Source of the DNA: Vibrio zhugei
Lineage (GTDB): Bacteria; Pseudomonadota; Gammaproteobacteria; Enterobacterales; Vibrionaceae
NCBI RefSeq assembly: GCF_003716875.1
Contig: NZ_CP033078.1
Location: 434,001-498,000 of the forward strand
Direction: 5' to 3'
DNA length: 64,000 nt
The stretch's first letter is position 1, and every line of letters starts with the position of its first letter. Positions 24,988 through 34,067 of the stretch are shown here, in pieces. Below the pieces are notes generated by a model that saw only the letters and a list, made by a program, of their open reading frames with translations, had not been told where the DNA came from and did no database searches. A program made the position numbers and the translations under genes.

Positions 24988-25479
24988 TTAAGATTCGTTG
25001 GTCAACAGCCAGATTCTAAGTAGGCTGGCTAATTGCTCACGTTGTTCGTCAGTAAGTGGGTCAAGGGTGGCCTTTTCATTGATAATATGCTCCTCAAGAA
25101 CTTTATCTATCAACGCTTTACCTTCATTTGTTAGTACGACACTACAGCTTCTTCTGTCTTCTGGGCTTGCGATACGTTCAATCAACTCCCGTTTTACTAA
25201 CTGCTCAATACGCGTACTCATTGCACCGGAGGATAGCATCAGTGTCTGATACAGTTCGGTGGGGGTCATCGATTCGTTAACACGTCTCAATGTGGCTAGA
25301 ATATCGAACTCCACCGCGCTTAAGTTATTATTTTTAAATGTCTTGTTTAGTTTTTTGTCCACAATTCGACTCATTCGACTTAAGCGGCCAATGACCCCCA
25401 TCGGTGAGCAGTCTAGATCTGGTCGCTGATGTTGCCACTGTACCAACAACCGGTCTACATGATCGTAATCCATTTTCAC
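24988..25479 (-). CDS. MarR-family transcriptional regulator
   Basis: 163 aa. The winged-helix core is LSAVEFDILATLRRVNESMT with TPTELYQTLMLSSGAMSTRI, and the wing is ERIASPEDRRSCSVVLTNEG, where the D-x-R dimer/wing motif is kept. It is divergent from the UPRTase-like/EamA genes. Two inverted repeats in the shared promoter region are likely its operators, giving autoregulation and control of the exporter; the inducer is unknown. Confidence 0.9.
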   Translation of the reverse strand: MKMDYDHVDRLLVQWQHQRPDLDCSPMGVIGRLSRMSRIVDKKLNKTFKNNNLSAVEFDILATLRRVNESMTPTELYQTLMLSSGAMSTRIEQLVKRELIERIASPEDRRSCSVVLTNEGKALIDKVLEEHIINEKATLDPLTDEQREQLASLLRIWLLTNES

Positions 25480-25485
25480 TCCTTA

Positions 25486-25509
25486 AAGTATCTTTTTAAA
25501 AAGATACTT
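25486..25509. promoter_or_regulatory. MarR operator 1
   Basis: AAGTATCTTTTTAAAAAGAT ACTT is a perfect 24-bp palindrome, 6 bp upstream of the marR-type start codon, a place where binding would block transcription of the regulator gene. Confidence 0.75.
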
Positions 25510-25542
25510 GAAAAAAAGATTTTTACAGGTATATTTGCTGAT

Positions 25543-25564
25543 ATATCTTTTCAAAAAGATACTT
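25543..25564. promoter_or_regulatory. MarR operator 2
   Basis: ATATCTTTTCAAAAAGATAC TT repeats operator 1 with small changes, 66 bp upstream of the UPRTase-like gene, so it probably controls that side. Confidence 0.65.
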
Positions 25565-25629
25565 ATTTAAAAGTTACAAGCATTCTACCACCAACCTTGT
25601 TAGTAACAAACACTAAAAGGAAACGTATT

Positions 25630-25986
25630 ATGAGTCTTCAAGGAAGTGTTCATGTTTTACCTCACATCTCCGAGCTAGCCTGTCTGCATACTAAAATCCG
25701 CGATAAGCACGCTGACGTAAGGGCATTCACGTATTTTAGTGTTCAGATGATTCGAAGCAGCATGTCACGACACCAATTGGTGATGTGTATCAGCGAAAAG
25801 TGCTATCAAAAGGTTTCTGCGGCGTCTTCCGCAGGGCTGGATAGCTTAATGACCGTACATCCTTCCGTTCAACTGATCACCGAATTTATCGAAGAGACCA
25901 TGAATGATGAAGCGTTCATGGGATTTGGTATGGCAGGTTTTGGCGATCGTTATATTGGTACATACCCGGTACAAAGTGATGAATAA
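25630..25986 (+). CDS. Short UPRTase-like protein
   Basis: 118 aa. The C-terminal half QKVSAASSAGLDSLMTVHPS and FGMAGFGDRYIGTYP matches the end of uracil phosphoribosyltransferase (the AP-x-G-x-x-x-L-x-x-x-HP block and the PGLGDAGDRxFGT uracil-binding end). The N-terminal PHISELACLHTKIRDKHADV resembles the start of Upp. The middle, including the PRPP-binding DPMLATGGS loop, is absent (Upp is 208 aa), so it should not work as the usual enzyme. ATG with AAAGGAAA upstream. Its last codons overlap the transporter start by 8 nt. Confidence 0.6.
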   Translation: MSLQGSVHVLPHISELACLHTKIRDKHADVRAFTYFSVQMIRSSMSRHQLVMCISEKCYQKVSAASSAGLDSLMTVHPSVQLITEFIEETMNDEAFMGFGMAGFGDRYIGTYPVQSDE

Positions 25987-26854
25987 ATATCAAACCTTGA
26001 TGAATGTCGCTCTGACAGCAATGGCGCCCATTGTATGGGGCAGTACTTATATCGTCACAACAGAGTTGCTGCCTGCAGACTTGCCTTTATTAGCTTCTGT
26101 TATTCGGGCACTTGGGGCGGGATTGATTTTATTGTTGTTTTGCAAGATTCGGCCAAGTGGTATTTGGTGGGGAAAAATCGCAGTGCTTGGGATGCTTAAT
26201 ATTGGGGTGTTCTTTTATTGCCTGTTCGCAGCTGCCTACTACTTGCCAGGTGGACTTGCAGCTCTGGTTATGTCGATTCAACCGCTCATTGTTATGGGAT
26301 TGGGGGCGATTTTCTTTCAAAACAAACTCAGCGTAACTCATATCGTCTCTGCCGTAGTGGGGGTTACTGGTATTGGTGTCTTGGTTCTGAACAGCGCGGT
26401 CGAACTGAATGGGTGGGGAGTTTTCATCGGTTTAATTGGCACATGCAGTATGGCAATGGGCATTTTACTGACGAAGCATTGGGGACGCCCAAAAGGCATG
26501 TCTTTACTTGCTTTTACTGGCTGGCAATTGACGCTGGGTGGTTTGGTGCTGTTGCCGATCGCCCTTTGGCATGAGGATTTCCCTCAAACACTGACGGCTC
26601 TCAATATTACTGGTTATGCCTATTTAAGTCTGATCGGTGGGGTATTTGGCTACTTTGTTTGGTTCCGTGGTATTGAAAGGTTAAATCCGGTCACGACGTC
26701 GTTTCTTGGTTTTCTCAGTTCAGTCTCCGCCTGTTTGCTGGGGTATGTCTTCCTTGGTCAGTCGTTTACTCAGCTACAACTTGTTGGTTCGGTCGCCATT
26801 ATTGTCTCGGTATATGTGGCTCGCCCGAAACCAGCAAACAACCGAGCGCGTTAA
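25979..26854 (+). CDS. EamA/DMT-family transporter (RhaT/YdcZ superfamily type)
   Basis: 291 aa with ten hydrophobic segments and two EamA repeats: APIVWGSTYIVTTELLP begins the first and GTCSMAMGILLTKHWGRPKG the second. The start ATG 25979 overlaps the end of the UPRTase-like gene (ATGAATAA), so the two are translated together. Likely a drug/metabolite exporter controlled by the divergent MarR protein. Substrate unknown. Confidence 0.85.
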   Translation: MNKYQTLMNVALTAMAPIVWGSTYIVTTELLPADLPLLASVIRALGAGLILLLFCKIRPSGIWWGKIAVLGMLNIGVFFYCLFAAAYYLPGGLAALVMSIQPLIVMGLGAIFFQNKLSVTHIVSAVVGVTGIGVLVLNSAVELNGWGVFIGLIGTCSMAMGILLTKHWGRPKGMSLLAFTGWQLTLGGLVLLPIALWHEDFPQTLTALNITGYAYLSLIGGVFGYFVWFRGIERLNPVTTSFLGFLSSVSACLLGYVFLGQSFTQLQLVGSVAIIVSVYVARPKPANNRAR

Positions 26855-27025
26855 CTCAAGCGCCACAAATCATGGCGTTGGATGTCGTTGGTGAATAACG
26901 TCGGATGCAAGGCTATTGCTGTGAATGACGGTATTCATTCTGAAACGGAACTTCATACAGCTCGCCCAACTAGCCAAACCTGATAACAACTACGGTGAAT
27001 CAGTCATCTTTAAAGGAGATGTAAT

Positions 27026-27283
27026 ATGGAACATGTCTATACTCTTGTAACGTTAACCTATATGACTTTAGGTTACCTAGCGACAATCTACACTATCGTA
27101 TTTTTTGTTTTTACAGGGTCGACGATTTTCGACCAAGGACGTAAGCAGACAATGCCCATACGCTACAAATTTAGTTTTGTACTTGTATCTGCGCTGCTGA
27201 TGCCTTACCTATACATCCTCTTTGTTAATGAAATTCTGACTCTTGCTGCCAACAGAGGGATGGGCTGTAAAAAGCGTCAATAG
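27026..27283 (+). CDS. Small two-helix membrane protein
   Basis: 85 aa from ATG with AAAGGAGATGTAAT upstream, a strong ribosome site. Hydrophobic segments at about residues 5-30 and 50-70. The last 25 codons overlap the 3' end of the convergent LysR gene. No family recognised. Confidence 0.5.
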   Translation: MEHVYTLVTLTYMTLGYLATIYTIVFFVFTGSTIFDQGRKQTMPIRYKFSFVLVSALLMPYLYILFVNEILTLAANRGMGCKKRQ

Positions 27284-28174
27284 TAACTCCATTATCCAAC
27301 GTAATTTGGGATCCTTTTCTTTCGTTTTGTGCCAATACAGTTTGATTTGATAATCAGGCAGGCTGATGGGGGGCTGGCAATAGCTCAGGTGCAGTGTGGA
27401 CGCTAACGTCTTGATATACGATTGAGGCGCAGCAAGAAAGTAATCTGTGCCCGGTAATGCATAGGGGGCACTGAGCACGCCCGGCAATGTCGTGGCAATG
27501 CGGCGTTTCTTATTCAGTTTGCCTAATGTCACATCCACAATCCCGCGTTGTTCGCTCCATGGTGCGATGAGCACGTGCGAATAATGTAAAAAGTCAGCCA
27601 GTTGCAGTGAAGACGATCTTTGTAGAGCCGGATGGTGTTCATCCATGGCAATGCAATATTGCCCACTGAGTAACACCGCATTGCCAATATGGTTGGATTT
27701 TTCTTCCTCGTGATCAAACCCCAGAGCCAGATCGATCTCGCCAGATTCCAGTTGTTGGGTCGGTATTTTCGGCTGTGTGTGTACAAAACGCACGGTAATA
27801 TTGGGAAAGTGTTGAGCCAGATACGTGGTCAATTGCGGCATGACACACCAAGTCGCAAAGTCATACCCTGAGAGCGTAAAATGATGTTCTCCCACGTCAG
27901 GCTCGAAGGGAGTCGCGGTGGTTAGTCCGCTGTAGAGCAATTGCAACGCAGGAATAACAGATAGCGCAAGGCGTTGTGCTTGGTCTGTGGCGACCATGTG
28001 ACCGTTAATGCGAATAAAGAGCTCATCATTGAGGCGTTCTCGTAATCGGCTAAGGCTATGACTACACGCCGATTGGCTGATATGAAGTTTCTCGGCCGCC
28101 TGACGCACAGATTGAGTTTGATAGATGTGGTAAAAGACTTTCATCAAATTGAGATCGAGATGGTCAATATTCAT
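27209..28174 (-). CDS. LysR-family regulator (NodD/PcpR-like group)
   Basis: 321 aa from ATG 28174. MNIDHLDLNLMKVFYHIYQT and SVRQAAEKLHISQSACSHSL form the winged helix; HFTLSGYDFATWCVMPQL starts the ligand domain. The start MNIDHLDLN is typical of this LysR group; an upstream in-frame ATG at 28207 is less likely. It is divergent from the acetyltransferase gene, whose start is 97 bp away. Confidence 0.85.
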   Translation of the reverse strand: MNIDHLDLNLMKVFYHIYQTQSVRQAAEKLHISQSACSHSLSRLRERLNDELFIRINGHMVATDQAQRLALSVIPALQLLYSGLTTATPFEPDVGEHHFTLSGYDFATWCVMPQLTTYLAQHFPNITVRFVHTQPKIPTQQLESGEIDLALGFDHEEEKSNHIGNAVLLSGQYCIAMDEHHPALQRSSSLQLADFLHYSHVLIAPWSEQRGIVDVTLGKLNKKRRIATTLPGVLSAPYALPGTDYFLAAPQSYIKTLASTLHLSYCQPPISLPDYQIKLYWHKTKEKDPKLRWIMELLLTLFTAHPSVGSKSQNFINKEDV

Positions 28175-28270
28175 TGTGAATACCATGCAGGTTATAAATG
28201 AAAACAATGCATTTAAAGCATACCAAGGAAGTTGTTACACTGCGAACAAATAAAAAAGGAGTGTGACATC

Positions 28271-28744
28271 ATGAAGGTAAGAGTGGCGAATATCGCCGAT
28301 GCGAGTACGATTTTGCAGTTAATTCGAGAGTTAGCGGAATTCGAGCATGCTTTAGACAGCGTTGCCGCGACAGAAGCCGATATTATTGACAGCGTGTTTA
28401 GTGAAAACTCGACTGCGCATGCGCTGATTTGTGAAGTCGAGGAGCAAGCGGTTGGGTTTGCCGTGTACTTTTACAATTACTCGACCTGGCTTGGCAAGAA
28501 TGGGGTGTATCTGGAAGATCTGTACGTAACGCCCGCTTATCGTTCATCGGGCGTGGGTAAGTTATTGATGAAAACATTGGCGCAACACGCGGTAGAAAAT
28601 GGGTGCGGACGCTTTGAGTGGTCAGTATTGGATTGGAACCAGCCAGCCATCGATTTTTATCAGCACATTGGTGCACAAGAGCAGTCAGAATGGCGAGTGT
28701 ATCGCTTGTCTGGGGAAGCGCTGACCAGATTTGCGACCGCGTGA
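28271..28744 (+). CDS. GNAT-family N-acetyltransferase (diamine acetyltransferase-like)
   Basis: 157 aa from ATG 28271 (AAAGGAGTGTGACATC upstream). MKVRVANIADASTILQLIRE and LAEFEHALDSV are typical of the spermidine/thialysine acetyltransferase-like group; LEDLYVTPAYRSSGVGKLLM holds the acetyl-CoA loop and WSVLDWNQPAIDFYQHIGA the C-terminal motif. Probably acetylates a small amine or amino acid. Confidence 0.85.
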   Translation: MKVRVANIADASTILQLIRELAEFEHALDSVAATEADIIDSVFSENSTAHALICEVEEQAVGFAVYFYNYSTWLGKNGVYLEDLYVTPAYRSSGVGKLLMKTLAQHAVENGCGRFEWSVLDWNQPAIDFYQHIGAQEQSEWRVYRLSGEALTRFATA

Positions 28745-28804
28745 CTGTCGTCAAATCCCCCTCATTGCCACGTACTTGAATGAGAGTTGACGTCGGCATG
28801 CGGT

Positions 28805-29682
28805 TTACTTGGCGAGTAACTGCAAAAATCGCATCAGCATGGGATTATCTGAGGTATTTTTATAGACAAAACTCAGGGGGGAGGTATCGGGTAACTGTTC
28901 TAATGATGTGTATTGAATCATTGAAGATGGCCGGAAAAAATGTCGTTCATTGACGATGGCGACACCACTCCTGAAGCGACCAATCCCAACATCGTACTTT
29001 CACCATGGGCCCATTCCACTGTATTAGGGGCCCAATGAATACGGTTAAACCGCTGTTCTAACCAATCGTAATAATAAGGGTCAACGCTGCGTGGTAAGCG
29101 CACCGCAGGGAATTGATTGAGTTTGTCTATGGTCAGTGACGAGGCGATGGATGACTCCCAACAGGCTGGGTAAGCAAGCACCAGCTTATCCTGAGCGATA
29201 GGTTGTACGGAATATTCTGGCGGCAGCTCTGCATAATGGTAGAGAAAGGCGCCATCAATTTGGTCGAGTTCTAAACGCTTTAGCAGCACCATCGGCGTAT
29301 CTGAATACATTTCGAGTTCGACATTGTGATACTGATGACGAAAGTGACTGAGCGATTGATTCACCTCGCCCTGCCATAACACGAAATCTGGCGCGCCCAG
29401 CGTGAGTGATCCACGTTCTGTGTGAGTAAATTGGCGTACGCGCTCATTCGCATCATCAATTTGCCGGATGATGCCTCCTAACTGCTTTTGATAAAACTTT
29501 CCGGTGCGGTTTAAATGCAATCCTTTCGGTAACCTATCAAATAACTGTAATCCTAATTCTTCCTCAAGCTCTTTAATTTTTCTTGATAAGGCCGGCTGCG
29601 TAACATGAACTTTTTGCGCGGCTAGGCGCAAGTTTTGTGTTTCTGCAACCGCTAAAAAATATTTAAGGTGGCGTAACTCCAT
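28805..29682 (-). pseudogene. LysR-family regulator with a frameshift near its 3' end
   Basis: The first 225 codons are a normal LysR protein (MELRHLKYFLAVAETQNLRL, ALSRKIKELEEELGLQLFDR). After LGLVASG the frame runs into a premature stop at 28918 (254 aa). In the next frame the sequence continues SGVAIVNERHFFRPSSM and ends MRFLQLLAK at 28805, the expected end of a ~292-aa LysR. One missing base around 28970 (GTGGTG where GTGGGTG would restore the frame) explains it. It lies divergent to the siderophore receptor gene. Confidence 0.8.
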
Positions 29683-29740
29683 ATCTGTCTTTCTCTATTG
29701 GTATCGGTTGATAACGATATATCAATTCTATTTTTTACAA

Positions 29741-29768
29741 ATAGTAACTATTATCGTTCTCATTATTA
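29741..29768 (+). promoter_or_regulatory. Fur box upstream of the TonB receptor
   Basis: The minus-strand reading AATGAGAACGATAATAGTTA of this stretch resembles the Fur consensus GATAATGATAATCATTATC with overlapping ATWAT hexamers. It lies 45-72 bp before the receptor start, consistent with iron repression. Confidence 0.65.
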
Positions 29769-29812
29769 AAAACGCAAGCTAACAATAGAATTGGTATAAC
29801 AGGATGATAAAA

Positions 29813-31933
29813 ATGAAAAATATTCAAGGTGGTCAACGCTCGCGTAGGGAACGTTGTTGTGCGATGCCACTGCTGCTGTGTGCTATTCCTATTGTGTCTT
29901 ATTCTGGCGTGGTGTTCGCACAATCTGAAGAGAGGAGCCAAGCTGAGCAAGCGCATCGAGTGAATACTATTACCGTTTATGGTCAGCCTGCGTCTTCCGA
30001 TGCCGATACCACGGTTGCCCAAGAAATGTGGGTTGGGGGCAAAGTGGCCACCGACGTGCTCGATACTCCGGCGTTAGTCTCAATTATTACTGAAAAGGAA
30101 GTCACTCAGAGAAACGCGACGACGACAGAAGAAGTGTTGCAATACTCGCCAGGGCTGGTGACGGATTATTATGGCTCTGATGATCGTAATGATTATTTTA
30201 AAATTCGTGGGTTTCAGGCGACAACGTATCGCGATGGGATGACATTAGGCTCGATGCGTGGTGTGCGTGAAGATCCTTACGCCTATGAGCGGGTTGAAGT
30301 GATCCGCGGTGCGAACTCAACGTTGTTTGGCCCAGCGGATCCGGGAGGATCGGTTAACTTTGTCAGTAAACGGCCTAAGTTTGAACGCTTTGGCAATAGC
30401 TATGTGGCGTACGGATCTTTTGATCATAAAGAAATGGGGTTGGATTTTGGTGATACGTTAAATGACTCAGGGACGATCGCTTACCGTTTGACGACGAAAG
30501 TGCAAGATGGCGATCTGCAATACGATCATTCCCAAGATAACGCTCAACTGATCATGGGTGGGCTGACTTGGCAGCCTTCGGTCAGCACTACGGCGACCTT
30601 AGTGGTGGACTATTTAGGTCGTGATAGCACGCCCAATAGCGGCGGATACCCCATCGATCGACAGTACGATCGGGAGGACTTTTTTGGTGAGCCCGATTAT
30701 AACCAGCATGATGTGGAACGAACCAATGTGACAGCCCAGTTATCCCATCATTTTGATAATGGCCTGTCGTTAAGTGGTAATCTGCGTTACAGCAAGTTAA
30801 GCGACGATTTTGGTTACGTGTATTTAACGGATTCGAAAAGCCGTACCAGTCGTGTGATACCGCGTGCTTACTTTGGCACTGACACCTCATCAGAGCAATT
30901 TATTGGCAATACGATGTTGGAATATGCGATCAGTTTTGCGCGCATAGACAGCAGTACGCTGGTGGGATTGGAGTATCGTGATTCTTCCACCCAAGATAGC
31001 TCGGTATATGGTGCGGCGAGCAGCATTGATCTGCAAAACCCGGTTTATAGCGGTAAGCCAGCAATTGGCACGCCTTACAGTCAAAATGATCAAAATGAAA
31101 CGACTCAATCGGTGTTCTTGCAGCAAAACCTATCATTTGATGATCGCTATATTGTGACCGTGGGTATTCGCCATGATGATATGGATCTTTCCAATCGCGA
31201 TTTAACGGGCGTGAAGAAGAGCGATGACTTCTCGGAAACCTCATTGCGCGGCGCATTTACTGTGAAATTAAACCAAGAATGGTCCACCTATATCAGTCAA
31301 GTTGAGTCGGTAGCGCCACCGACGATTGGCGTGAAACCCGAGCGAGGTGAGCAGGTTGAGTTAGGGGTCAAATACGCGCCGTTAGACAAGAACGCGCTGT
31401 TCTCGGCGGCGGTGTATGATCTGAAAAAAGATGATGTGAACATGTCGATTGTTCAAGATAACGGGACGATCAAGCAAGAAACCATTGGTAAGACTCGTGT
31501 GCGCGGATTGGATTTTGAAATGAAGGCTGAGCTGACTGACGATGTGACGGTGATCGGCGGTTACTCCTATATGAAGTCTGAAGTGATCCGCGGCAGTACC
31601 AGTACGGGAAAAGTGCTTGATGGCAACGAGTTTGTTACGGCGCCAAGAAATACCGCGTCATTATGGGGCTACTACACCTTGCCCAATCAGACCATGGATG
31701 TGGGATTGGGCGCGCGGTATGTCGGCAGTTATTACTTTGATGCTGACAACAGTGCCAAAAGTGCTGCCACCACCTTGTTTGATTTAGCATTTGCTTATCG
31801 TATTTCTAGTGCTGCGAGTCTGTCACTCAATGTGCACAACATAACGGATAAACAAGCCGTTGTGGGGTCGGGCACCGCGAATTACTACACGCCGAGTCGC
31901 TCGTTTAATGCCGCATTGAACTATTCATGGTAA
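29813..31933 (+). CDS. TonB-dependent siderophore receptor
   Basis: 706 aa. A signal peptide (LLLCAIPIVSYSGVVFAQ) is followed by a TonB-box-like NTITVYG, the plug domain (TEEVLQYSPGLVTDYYGSDD, IRGFQATTYRDGM, VEVIRGANSTLFGPADPGG) and a 22-strand barrel ending NAALNYSW with the terminal aromatic residue. It resembles hydroxamate receptors of the FhuE/FoxA type. I chose ATG 29813 because AGGA lies 8 nt upstream; ATG 29804 is in frame. A Fur box precedes it. No siderophore synthesis or ABC import genes are adjacent. Confidence 0.92.
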   Translation: MKNIQGGQRSRRERCCAMPLLLCAIPIVSYSGVVFAQSEERSQAEQAHRVNTITVYGQPASSDADTTVAQEMWVGGKVATDVLDTPALVSIITEKEVTQRNATTTEEVLQYSPGLVTDYYGSDDRNDYFKIRGFQATTYRDGMTLGSMRGVREDPYAYERVEVIRGANSTLFGPADPGGSVNFVSKRPKFERFGNSYVAYGSFDHKEMGLDFGDTLNDSGTIAYRLTTKVQDGDLQYDHSQDNAQLIMGGLTWQPSVSTTATLVVDYLGRDSTPNSGGYPIDRQYDREDFFGEPDYNQHDVERTNVTAQLSHHFDNGLSLSGNLRYSKLSDDFGYVYLTDSKSRTSRVIPRAYFGTDTSSEQFIGNTMLEYAISFARIDSSTLVGLEYRDSSTQDSSVYGAASSIDLQNPVYSGKPAIGTPYSQNDQNETTQSVFLQQNLSFDDRYIVTVGIRHDDMDLSNRDLTGVKKSDDFSETSLRGAFTVKLNQEWSTYISQVESVAPPTIGVKPERGEQVELGVKYAPLDKNALFSAAVYDLKKDDVNMSIVQDNGTIKQETIGKTRVRGLDFEMKAELTDDVTVIGGYSYMKSEVIRGSTSTGKVLDGNEFVTAPRNTASLWGYYTLPNQTMDVGLGARYVGSYYFDADNSAKSAATTLFDLAFAYRISSAASLSLNVHNITDKQAVVGSGTANYYTPSRSFNAALNYSW

Positions 31934-32022
31934 TACCGAGTATTGGTCATGGTAATATGGGTTATGGTCACAGTGGGGACAGATTGTTTGGCCGGATAGC
32001 CAACAGGTGACTAAACGAATAA

Positions 32023-32053
32023 AGCCGAGCTCATTGGCATTGAGCTCGGCTTT
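32023..32053 (+). terminator. Bidirectional terminator
   Basis: AGCCGAGCTC and GAGCTCGGCT pair across a 9-nt loop and are followed by TTTTT. It serves the receptor gene and, with AATAAAG on the other side, weakly the convergent YdcZ gene. Confidence 0.8.
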
Positions 32054-32077
32054 TTGTTGGCTTGTTCTGTTTATTCG

Positions 32078-32539
32078 CTAGCTATTGTGGTTATCAGATT
32101 CCTGATTACTTGAATAGATAAAGTACAGCGCAACGCCTAGGCATATGACCGCCGCAATACGATTGATGGAGAAGGGCAATGTTTGGTTGTCAAGCCAACC
32201 AAAGTTATCAATTAACATGCTCATCGTGAGTTGCCCGAAAATCACCGCGACCGTGGAGACCGCGACACCGATACGTTGCACTGCAAACACCATGATCACA
32301 ATATAGGGTACACCACACATCGCGCCTAACAGTTGCCACTTCGGCACATCCATCAGGCTTTGGTGCTCGCCAGTATCGAAGTAGAAAATCATTAATGCTG
32401 TGATAAGCGCTCCTGTAGAAAAGGTTAAAAACGCACAGCGAAATACGCCAACCTTACTACCTAATTGTCCATTAATCGCCGCTTGGATGCTCAATAATGC
32501 TCCGCCGAATACGGCCAGTATAATCATTAAAATCGTCAT
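32078..32539 (-). CDS. YdcZ-family (DUF606) small DMT transporter, subunit 1
   Basis: 153 aa, five hydrophobic helices; GGALLSIQAAINGQLGSKVG is the classic YdcZ N-terminal motif, and VAVIFGQLTMSMLIDNFGWL the second. Such short members probably act as a pair; the next gene is a second one, 12 bp apart in the same operon. Substrate unknown. Confidence 0.85.
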   Translation of the reverse strand: MTILMIILAVFGGALLSIQAAINGQLGSKVGVFRCAFLTFSTGALITALMIFYFDTGEHQSLMDVPKWQLLGAMCGVPYIVIMVFAVQRIGVAVSTVAVIFGQLTMSMLIDNFGWLDNQTLPFSINRIAAVICLGVALYFIYSSNQESDNHNS

Positions 32540-32551
32540 GATATGTCCTTA

Positions 32552-32986
32552 TTAGTCGAGTGCGATCAGCACTAAGGCGGCTAAGATAAACCCGAGCGCA
32601 CATAAGCGCTTTTTACCGACTTTGCGCGCTGGTGTACCGAGCAAGCCGTAATGGTCAATGATGACGCTTTTGAATATCTGTCCTGCGAGAATGCCGACCA
32701 TGGTCATTGCAATACCAATGACAGGGGTTGCGACGGTTAAAATGACGACATAACCTGCCCCTAAAATACCGCCCGTTAATTGCCAAGCGGGTTGTTCAAA
32801 AAAGGAAGGGCTATTGCGTGGGCTGAAGAACAGCATCAGTAAAAAAGTGAGAGCCGCGCCCACCCCAAAAATACTCAATGTTGCCCACAGGTGACCGACT
32901 TTTTCCCCGAGTGGTCCAAGAATCCCAGCTTCCACTGAAAGTCCCATCCCTCCGGCGATGACGAATAAAATTAACAAAAATTGCAT
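32552..32986 (-). CDS. YdcZ-family (DUF606) small DMT transporter, subunit 2
   Basis: 144 aa from ATG 32986, where MQFLLILFVIAGGMGLSVEA gives the family start; an upstream ATG at 33061 would add 25 polar residues that relatives lack. GILGPLGEKVG and ILAGQIFKSVIIDHYGLLG match the paralogue in the same operon. It is divergent from a LysR gene, which may regulate both transporters. Confidence 0.85.
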   Translation of the reverse strand: MQFLLILFVIAGGMGLSVEAGILGPLGEKVGHLWATLSIFGVGAALTFLLMLFFSPRNSPSFFEQPAWQLTGGILGAGYVVILTVATPVIGIAMTMVGILAGQIFKSVIIDHYGLLGTPARKVGKKRLCALGFILAALVLIALD

Positions 32987-33084
32987 GATACTATGAGGTT
33001 GATAAATCAGGCGTGCATCATACGGTGGTGATTGATTGAGAAAAACGGCATAATTTAACAATCACCTTTGCAGGAATTGCATTA

Positions 33085-34014
33085 ATGAATCTCGCAAGTA
33101 CGATTGATATTAGAACTCTGCACTTTTTTGTGAGTGTCTTTCATGCGCAAAATTTTTCCGTTGTGGCACGTCGTGCTGGCGTGTCCGCATCGATGATCTC
33201 AAGGACCATTCATCAGCTTGAAGATACCTTGGGCCAGCAGTTGTTTTATCGCAATACGCGCTCAATCACGCCGACGGAAGAAGGAAAATTGTTCTTTCGT
33301 TACGCACAAAGAATCATTGAACAAATGGAAGAGGCGCAAGAGGCATTACAAGATAGAGGAGAGGAACCATCTGGGCTCATCCGTATTAATGCGCCTGTCT
33401 TTTTTGGTCAGCGCCATATTGCCCCTTGGCTGGCGGAGTTATCAGAAAGATACCCTCGGTTATCGGTTGAATTGACGTTAACGGATGAATTCATCGACCC
33501 ATTAAGAGAGCGCACAGACATTATCTTTCGGATAGGGAATCTGGCTGACTCTTCATTTCATGCTCGCGTGTTAGGAACGCAACGCTACCATTTGGCGGCT
33601 TCTCCCCAGTATCTTGCCAAATACGGTACGCCTACCTCTTTAAGTGAACTTAATCACCATCGTTGCTTGGTTTATAAAGGATTTGAGGGCGCGAACCGGT
33701 GGTTGTTCCGCCAACCAGACCAAGCTTGGCGCGAGCATCCGGTGACGCCAGTACTCACATCCAATGATGCCAATGGACTGCTCACCGCAGCTCTTCATGG
33801 GATGGGGATCGTGCTGTTTCCGGATTGGCTAATAGGTCAAGAGCTACAGGAAGAGAAGATGGTAGCGCTCTTGCCCGACTATGAAGCCGCGATTAATACG
33901 CAACCTCAAAGCATTGCTGCGGTTTATCCCAATGTGCGCCACCCACCACTCAATGTGAGAACGGTGATTGATTACTTTGTTGACGTCTACGGTCATCCCT
34001 TATATTGGCAATAA
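33085..34014 (+). CDS. LysR-family regulator
   Basis: 309 aa. HFFVSVFHAQNFSVVARRAG and SASMISRTIHQLEDTLGQQL form the winged helix; RINAPVFFGQRHIAPWLAEL begins the ligand domain and AALHGMGIVLFPDWLIG is the late conserved block. It belongs to the CrgA-like group. The start is 98 bp from the divergent YdcZ pair. Confidence 0.9.
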   Translation: MNLASTIDIRTLHFFVSVFHAQNFSVVARRAGVSASMISRTIHQLEDTLGQQLFYRNTRSITPTEEGKLFFRYAQRIIEQMEEAQEALQDRGEEPSGLIRINAPVFFGQRHIAPWLAELSERYPRLSVELTLTDEFIDPLRERTDIIFRIGNLADSSFHARVLGTQRYHLAASPQYLAKYGTPTSLSELNHHRCLVYKGFEGANRWLFRQPDQAWREHPVTPVLTSNDANGLLTAALHGMGIVLFPDWLIGQELQEEKMVALLPDYEAAINTQPQSIAAVYPNVRHPPLNVRTVIDYFVDVYGHPLYWQ

Positions 34015-34067
34015 CCTAGCGACATGGGTTACCAACTGGCCCATATCGCTAGGTTTAACTGGCGGCA

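Noticed and set aside
29735..30022. Minus-strand 95-aa frame over the receptor start
   Set aside because: It overlaps the signal peptide region of the TonB receptor, which has the stronger coding pattern and a Fur box.
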